The position numbers and the translations under genes are program-made. Below are positions 60,442 to 64,000 of a stretch of DNA of 64,000 nucleotides, piece by piece. The DNA is taken from the NCBI GenBank assembly GCA_035714365.1, contig DASTMB010000025.1, forward strand, positions 17,024 to 81,023, in the 5' to 3' direction. The DNA comes from Mycobacteriales bacterium. Its GTDB lineage: Bacteria; Actinomycetota; Actinomycetes; BP-191. The number at the start of each line of letters is the position of its first letter. Position 1 is the stretch's first letter. The notes under the pieces are model-generated. The model had not been told where the DNA came from, searched no databases, and saw only the letters and a list, made by a program, of their open reading frames with translations.

Positions 60442-60536
60442 GGCACTCAAGGCCGCCCCGGGACCTGCCGACGCAGCACCGGGGTAACCCGGGGTGCGGC
60501 TCGCGCGTGCCCTGACGAGGACGGGAGGCGACCGCG

Positions 60537-62720
60537 GTGCCGTTGCGTGTACGGCTCTCCATCACCCTGATCGCGATCGTGCTCGTCCCGCTCACGGTCA
60601 CGGCGCTGATCGTGCTCGTCATGATCAACCAGCAGCAGCAGCGGCAGATCGGCGACCAGCTCGAGTTCGGCGCCAGCAACCTGGTGAAGGTGCTCGAGAC
60701 GCAGGCGCGGCGCGCTGACGACGCCGCCGGGGACCTCATCACCAGCGGCGCCGGGTCGGCGCTGACCTCCGGCAACAAGGCGCTGGTGCAGACGCGGGTG
60801 TCGCAGTTCGCGGACGGCTCCGGCGCGGACTTCGTCGCGATCGTCGACAAGAACGGTGCCCTGGTCGCGCAGCGCGTCAACCGCGAGCCGTCGTACCGCC
60901 TCACCAAGGAGGCCCCGAACGCCACGACGCAGCTCGCGGCGCTCGCGAAGAACCTCGACGGCCGGGTGACGCCGTACGCCCTCTACTCCAGCGTGGGGAT
61001 CGTCAAGGACTGCCCGACGTGCACGATCGGCCACGCGGTGGCCGGCTTCTGGCTGGACGACGCGACGCTGGCGCAGGTGAAGCCGGAGCGCACGGACGTG
61101 ACGTTCGCCGACGCGGACGGCACCCCCACGACCACGACGCTGAACGACCCCGAGCAGGTGCGCGCGGTCACGGCGCTGCCCGCGAGCAGCAAGGCGGTGA
61201 AGGCCGGGCCGCTGCTCGTCAGCGCGAGCAAGGTGCTGGAGCGGGGGCCGGTCGCGTACACGTCGGTGTCGCAGCGCGCGGCGCAGCAGAGCCAGCGCAA
61301 CACGTGGCGCGGCCTGGTCGCGGTCCTCGGCGTGTTCGTGATCATGGCGGGGATGCTCGGCTGGCTGATGGCGCGGGTGACGACGCGGCCGCTGGCGGAG
61401 CTGTCCGACGCGGCGCTCGCGGTCGCGGGCGGCAAGCTGGACACGCACATCGACATCCGGTCGCGGGACGAGGTCGGCACGCTGGCGCTCGCGTTCAACA
61501 CGATGACCGACGAGCTGCGCACCTACATCGAGGCGTTGCAGGAGAGCCGCGACGAGCTCAAGCGCAACCTCACCCGCCTCGGCGACACGCTGTCCAGCAC
61601 GCACGACCTGAAGAAGATGCTCGCGGTCATCCTGGAGACCGCGATGGTGACGATCCGCGCCGAGGCGGGCGCGTTGATGCTGTTCTCCGGCACGCGTGAC
61701 GAGCTGTACCTCAAGGTCGGGCGCGGCCTCGACGGCCGCCTCGCGTCGGCGTCGGTGCGGGTCGCGGTGGGCGAGGGCGTCGCGGGCCGGGTCGCCGAGA
61801 CCGGCGAGGGCGTCCACGGCCAGGTCGGCCCCGGCGCGCAGGGCGAGCTGCGGCTCGCGGCGACCGAGCCGCGCGCCGACTCCGTGATCGCCGTCCCGCT
61901 GAAGAGCCAGGGCCGCGTCATCGGCGTGCTGAACCTCTACGACCGCGTCGACGCCGACGAGTTCGACGACAACGACCTGGCGACCATCCGCTCGTTCGCC
62001 AACCAGGCGACCGTCGCGATCGACAACGTGCTGCTGCACCAGGAGGCGCAGCGGCTGTCCATCACCGACGGCCTCACCGGCCTGTGGAACTTCCGCTACT
62101 TCCAGATGAACTTCGACAAGGAGATCGAGCGCGCGAGCCGGTTCCAGCGGCCGCTGGCGCTGCTGATCTTCGACCTGGACAAGTTCAAGCAGGTCAACGA
62201 CGTCTACGGCCACCAGCGCGGCGACTCGGTGCTCATCGAGCTGGCGACGCGCGTCAAGGGCGCGATCCGCGAGGTCGACACGCTCGCTCGGTACGGCGGC
62301 GAGGAGTTCGTCCTGATCCTCCCCGAGACCGACCTCGAGGGCGCCACCCTCGCGGCCGGGAAGATCTGCGAGATCGTCCGGCAACGCCGCTTCGGCGCGG
62401 CCGGCGAGGAGCCGATCCGGGTGACGGTGTCGGTCGGCATCGCCGTGTACCCGGAGCACGGCGTCGGCGGCACCACGCTCGTGAAGTCGGCCGACGCCGC
62501 GCTGTACGCGGCGAAGGAGGCGGGCCGCGACGGCTACTGGGTCGCCACGGCGACGCCGGACGCCGGCGACGAGGCCCCGCCGCCCGCGCCCGCGGCGGTC
62601 GACCCCGGCCCGGCCGTGCTCGACGGCAACCTCGTCGGCGACGAGGTCGACAACGGCAGCGCGCCCGGCGCCGAGGCGTCCGACGCGTCCGACGAGGAGC
62701 TCGCGCCCACCACCTCCTGA
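60537..62720 (+). CDS. Membrane diguanylate cyclase with HAMP, GAF and GGDEF domains
   Basis: This 727-residue protein has a first membrane helix (about 9-30), an extracytoplasmic sensor of about 225 residues with a Cys pair (DCPTCTIGHAVAG), a second helix (about 258-280) and a HAMP domain (GWLMARVTTRPLAELSDAALAVAGGKLDTHIDI). A coiled coil follows, then a GAF domain (about 365-500) and a GGDEF domain with the intact active site RYGGEEFVLIL (near 585). It should make cyclic di-GMP in response to an external or cytosolic signal. An RxxD-type inhibitory site was not clearly found. The last 55 residues are acidic and Pro-rich. No EAL domain is present. Confidence 0.94.
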   Translation: MPLRVRLSITLIAIVLVPLTVTALIVLVMINQQQQRQIGDQLEFGASNLVKVLETQARRADDAAGDLITSGAGSALTSGNKALVQTRVSQFADGSGADFVAIVDKNGALVAQRVNREPSYRLTKEAPNATTQLAALAKNLDGRVTPYALYSSVGIVKDCPTCTIGHAVAGFWLDDATLAQVKPERTDVTFADADGTPTTTTLNDPEQVRAVTALPASSKAVKAGPLLVSASKVLERGPVAYTSVSQRAAQQSQRNTWRGLVAVLGVFVIMAGMLGWLMARVTTRPLAELSDAALAVAGGKLDTHIDIRSRDEVGTLALAFNTMTDELRTYIEALQESRDELKRNLTRLGDTLSSTHDLKKMLAVILETAMVTIRAEAGALMLFSGTRDELYLKVGRGLDGRLASASVRVAVGEGVAGRVAETGEGVHGQVGPGAQGELRLAATEPRADSVIAVPLKSQGRVIGVLNLYDRVDADEFDDNDLATIRSFANQATVAIDNVLLHQEAQRLSITDGLTGLWNFRYFQMNFDKEIERASRFQRPLALLIFDLDKFKQVNDVYGHQRGDSVLIELATRVKGAIREVDTLARYGGEEFVLILPETDLEGATLAAGKICEIVRQRRFGAAGEEPIRVTVSVGIAVYPEHGVGGTTLVKSADAALYAAKEAGRDGYWVATATPDAGDEAPPPAPAAVDPGPAVLDGNLVGDEVDNGSAPGAEASDASDEELAPTTS

Positions 62721-62739
62721 CCCGGCGAAAAGATGGCGT

Positions 62740-62764
62740 GAACGTTTCGCGCCCCCGCGTCGTC
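62740..62764 (+). promoter_or_regulatory. ECF-type promoter, possibly autoregulatory
   Basis: GAAC (62740-62743) and CGTC (62761-62764) are 17 bp apart, the classic ECF -35/-10 pattern, about 70 bp before the sigma factor start. It fits self-activation by the downstream ECF sigma factor. Confidence 0.45.
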
Positions 62765-62833
62765 TCCGTCGCGGGAAGAACGGGGGTCAGGCCACCTGGG
62801 TTGGGGAGTCCGCCGGGATGAGGGCGTACCGCG

Positions 62834-63346
62834 ATGCGTGATCGCGCGCGCCCGCCCGGCGGTCCGCCGCCCGGTGCGTCCGTCCCCCCGCTCACACCCG
62901 ACGAGACCAGACGGGTACGCGCGGTCCTGTACCTCCAGGGACTGCCGCGCGACGAGATCGAGGACGGCGTGCAGGACGTGCAGCTCCGCCTGCTCCAGCT
63001 CCCGGAGCCGCCCGAGCATCCGGGCGCGTGGGCGTGTGCCGTCGCGACCAACTACGCCCGCGACAAGGCCCGCCGCGCCACCCGCCGCCGCGTCGCCGAG
63101 CACCGCCTCCGCCTCGAACGCCGCACCCCCGACGACGGCGACCTCGCGCTCAAGCACGCGGTCCGCAAGGTCCTCGACACGCTGTCGCCGGAGCTGCGCC
63201 AGGTGCTCGTGCTGCGCTGCTTCGCGGACCTGACGGTGCCGGAGATCGCGCGCGAGCTCGGCGAGCCCGAGGGCACGATCAAGTCCCGGCTGCACCGCGC
63301 GGGCGCGAAGATGCGCGCCGCGCTGCCGAGGGAGCAGTGGCGATGA
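62834..63346 (+). CDS. ECF-type RNA polymerase sigma factor
   Basis: This 170-residue protein has region 2 (VRAVLYLQGLPRDEIEDGVQDVQLRLLQLP...ACAVATNYARDKARRATRRR) and region 4 (LSPELRQVLVLRCFADLTVPEIARELGEPEGTIKSRLHRAGAKMR). There is no membrane segment, unlike the two sigma-like proteins of the island. Its stop overlaps the ATG of a single-span membrane protein, which is the usual position of an anti-sigma factor. Confidence 0.93.
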   Translation: MRDRARPPGGPPPGASVPPLTPDETRRVRAVLYLQGLPRDEIEDGVQDVQLRLLQLPEPPEHPGAWACAVATNYARDKARRATRRRVAEHRLRLERRTPDDGDLALKHAVRKVLDTLSPELRQVLVLRCFADLTVPEIARELGEPEGTIKSRLHRAGAKMRAALPREQWR

Positions 63347-64000
63347 ACGACGCCGCCTTCCTCGCCGCCCTCACCGGCGAGCCGCTGGACGCGTTCGCCG
63401 CGGGCGACGCGGCCGACGCGCGCGCGGCCGTCGACGCGATCCGCGGCGGCCTGGCGATGGTCGCCGCCGAGCTGGACGCGCCCGCGCCGGCCGCGACGCG
63501 GCGCCGGCAGGGCGACCGGGCGTGGCGGGTCGTCGCGGCCGCGGCGGTGTGGCTGCTGATCGCGGCGGCGGTGGCGCTGCTCGCCGCCCGCCGCCACCAG
63601 GAGCCGGCCAGCCCGTCGGCGTCGCCGACGCCGTCGCCGATCGTCAGCGGGCTGGTGCTCGGCCTGCCGCCGGACCCCGGCTGGCAGGTCCGGGCGGCGC
63701 AGGCCGACCGCATCGTGTCGGGGACCGTGACGCGGGTCGACCGCGGCGGCACGCTGCGCGTCCCGCCGACGGGCGAGGGGAGCGACCTGCCTTACCTGCT
63801 CGTCCACGTGGACGTGGAGGAGGCCATCAAGGGACCGGCGAGCGACATGGACGTGCTCGCCTACGACGTCACGTACGAGGTGGTTGACGAGGGTGCACCT
63901 CGTCCGTGGGTCGTAGGGCAGCGCGTGCTGTTGTTCCTGTCGTCGCCGGAGCCGGGGACGCCCTCGGTCCAGGTCGAGGTACCTCACCTCGACCTGGACC
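63343..64000 (+). CDS. Single-span membrane protein, possible anti-sigma factor, truncated by window edge
   Basis: About 219 residues are visible and the frame is open at the window end. An N-terminal cytosolic part of about 65 residues (MNDAAFLAALTGEPLDAFAA...) is followed by one helix (VVAAAAVWLLIAAAVALLAA). A Pro/Ser linker and a beta-rich external domain (ADRIVSGTVTRVDRGGTLRV...YLLVHVDVEEAIKGPA...VGQRVLLFLSSPEPG) come after it. The ATGA overlap with the ECF sigma gene suggests an anti-sigma role. No zinc HxxxCxxC motif is present, so it would not be a ZAS-type anti-sigma factor. Confidence 0.72.
   Translation, partial: MNDAAFLAALTGEPLDAFAAGDAADARAAVDAIRGGLAMVAAELDAPAPAATRRRQGDRAWRVVAAAAVWLLIAAAVALLAARRHQEPASPSASPTPSPIVSGLVLGLPPDPGWQVRAAQADRIVSGTVTRVDRGGTLRVPPTGEGSDLPYLLVHVDVEEAIKGPASDMDVLAYDVTYEVVDEGAPRPWVVGQRVLLFLSSPEPGTPSVQVEVPHLDLD
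63966..64000. repeat. Perfect 15-bp inverted repeat at the window end
   Basis: GGTCCAGGTCGAGGT (63966-63980) and its exact complement (63986-64000) flank the 5-nt loop ACCTC. It lies inside the open frame of the membrane protein and ends on the last base of the window. Confidence 0.7.

Overview
The window looks like chromosome from a very GC-rich actinobacterium. Nearly all codons end in G or C, GTG and TTG starts are common, and several genes begin with no leader about 6-7 nt after a TANNNT -10 box. The gene content fits as well: DUF2530, DUF1206, DUF2332 and DUF222/HNH proteins, a citrate synthase/serC/pdxH cluster, MscL with a zinc ribbon, FmdB and TldD/PmbA. I cannot name a genus from sequence alone. 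No rRNA genes, CRISPR arrays, transposases or phage structural genes were found.

Layout. 1-9.6 kb: the tail of an unidentified gene, a secreted subtilisin-like protease, a GAF histidine kinase, an NCS2 purine permease, a MarR regulator with its MFS exporter under an operator-like palindrome, and a VanW-like protein. 9.6-23.5 kb: a Rieske protein, RNA 2',3'-cyclic phosphodiesterase, aldo/keto reductase, citrate synthase/SerC diverging from PdxH/MFS, an HNH protein, UdgX diverging from DUF72, and a CrtI-like oxidoreductase. 23.6-30.6 kb: a small double-glycine leader peptide gene that looks like a RiPP precursor, a large membrane-bound serine hydrolase, a zinc alcohol dehydrogenase with an SRPBCC protein, a sedolisin and a secreted protein. 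30.7-33.6 kb: a tightly coupled operon of a divergent Lgt-like membrane transferase, two small membrane proteins and a radical SAM protein of the MJ0619/tetraether-synthase type. This is the strongest candidate for an unusual biosynthetic system; an AGPS-like ether-lipid enzyme lies about 21 kb further on.

36.7-47.6 kb is a genomic island inserted inside a tRNA-Arg(CCT) gene. A 33-bp direct repeat bounds it. The left copy sits in a tRNA that the element has rebuilt; the right copy is the abandoned 5' half of the original tRNA. Near each end are direct GGGCCGCA repeats at 11-bp spacing, which resemble integrase arm sites. The island carries its own tRNA-Arg(CCT), two sigma-factor-like proteins that each have a transmembrane segment and an extracytoplasmic tail, eight predicted secreted proteins and a pair of related helical proteins. 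No integrase is visible. Three of the secreted-protein genes share a promoter-like block.

47.6-64 kb is core chromosome again: an L,D-transpeptidase, a CBS protein, a second secreted subtilase, MscL, the TldD/PmbA pair, an MTAP-SAF-AGPS-like operon with GTGA overlaps, FmdB behind a CIRCE-like element, a VOC protein, a secreted paralogue of the 29.7-kb gene, 5-formyltetrahydrofolate cyclo-ligase, a diguanylate cyclase, and an ECF sigma factor followed by a membrane protein that runs off the window.
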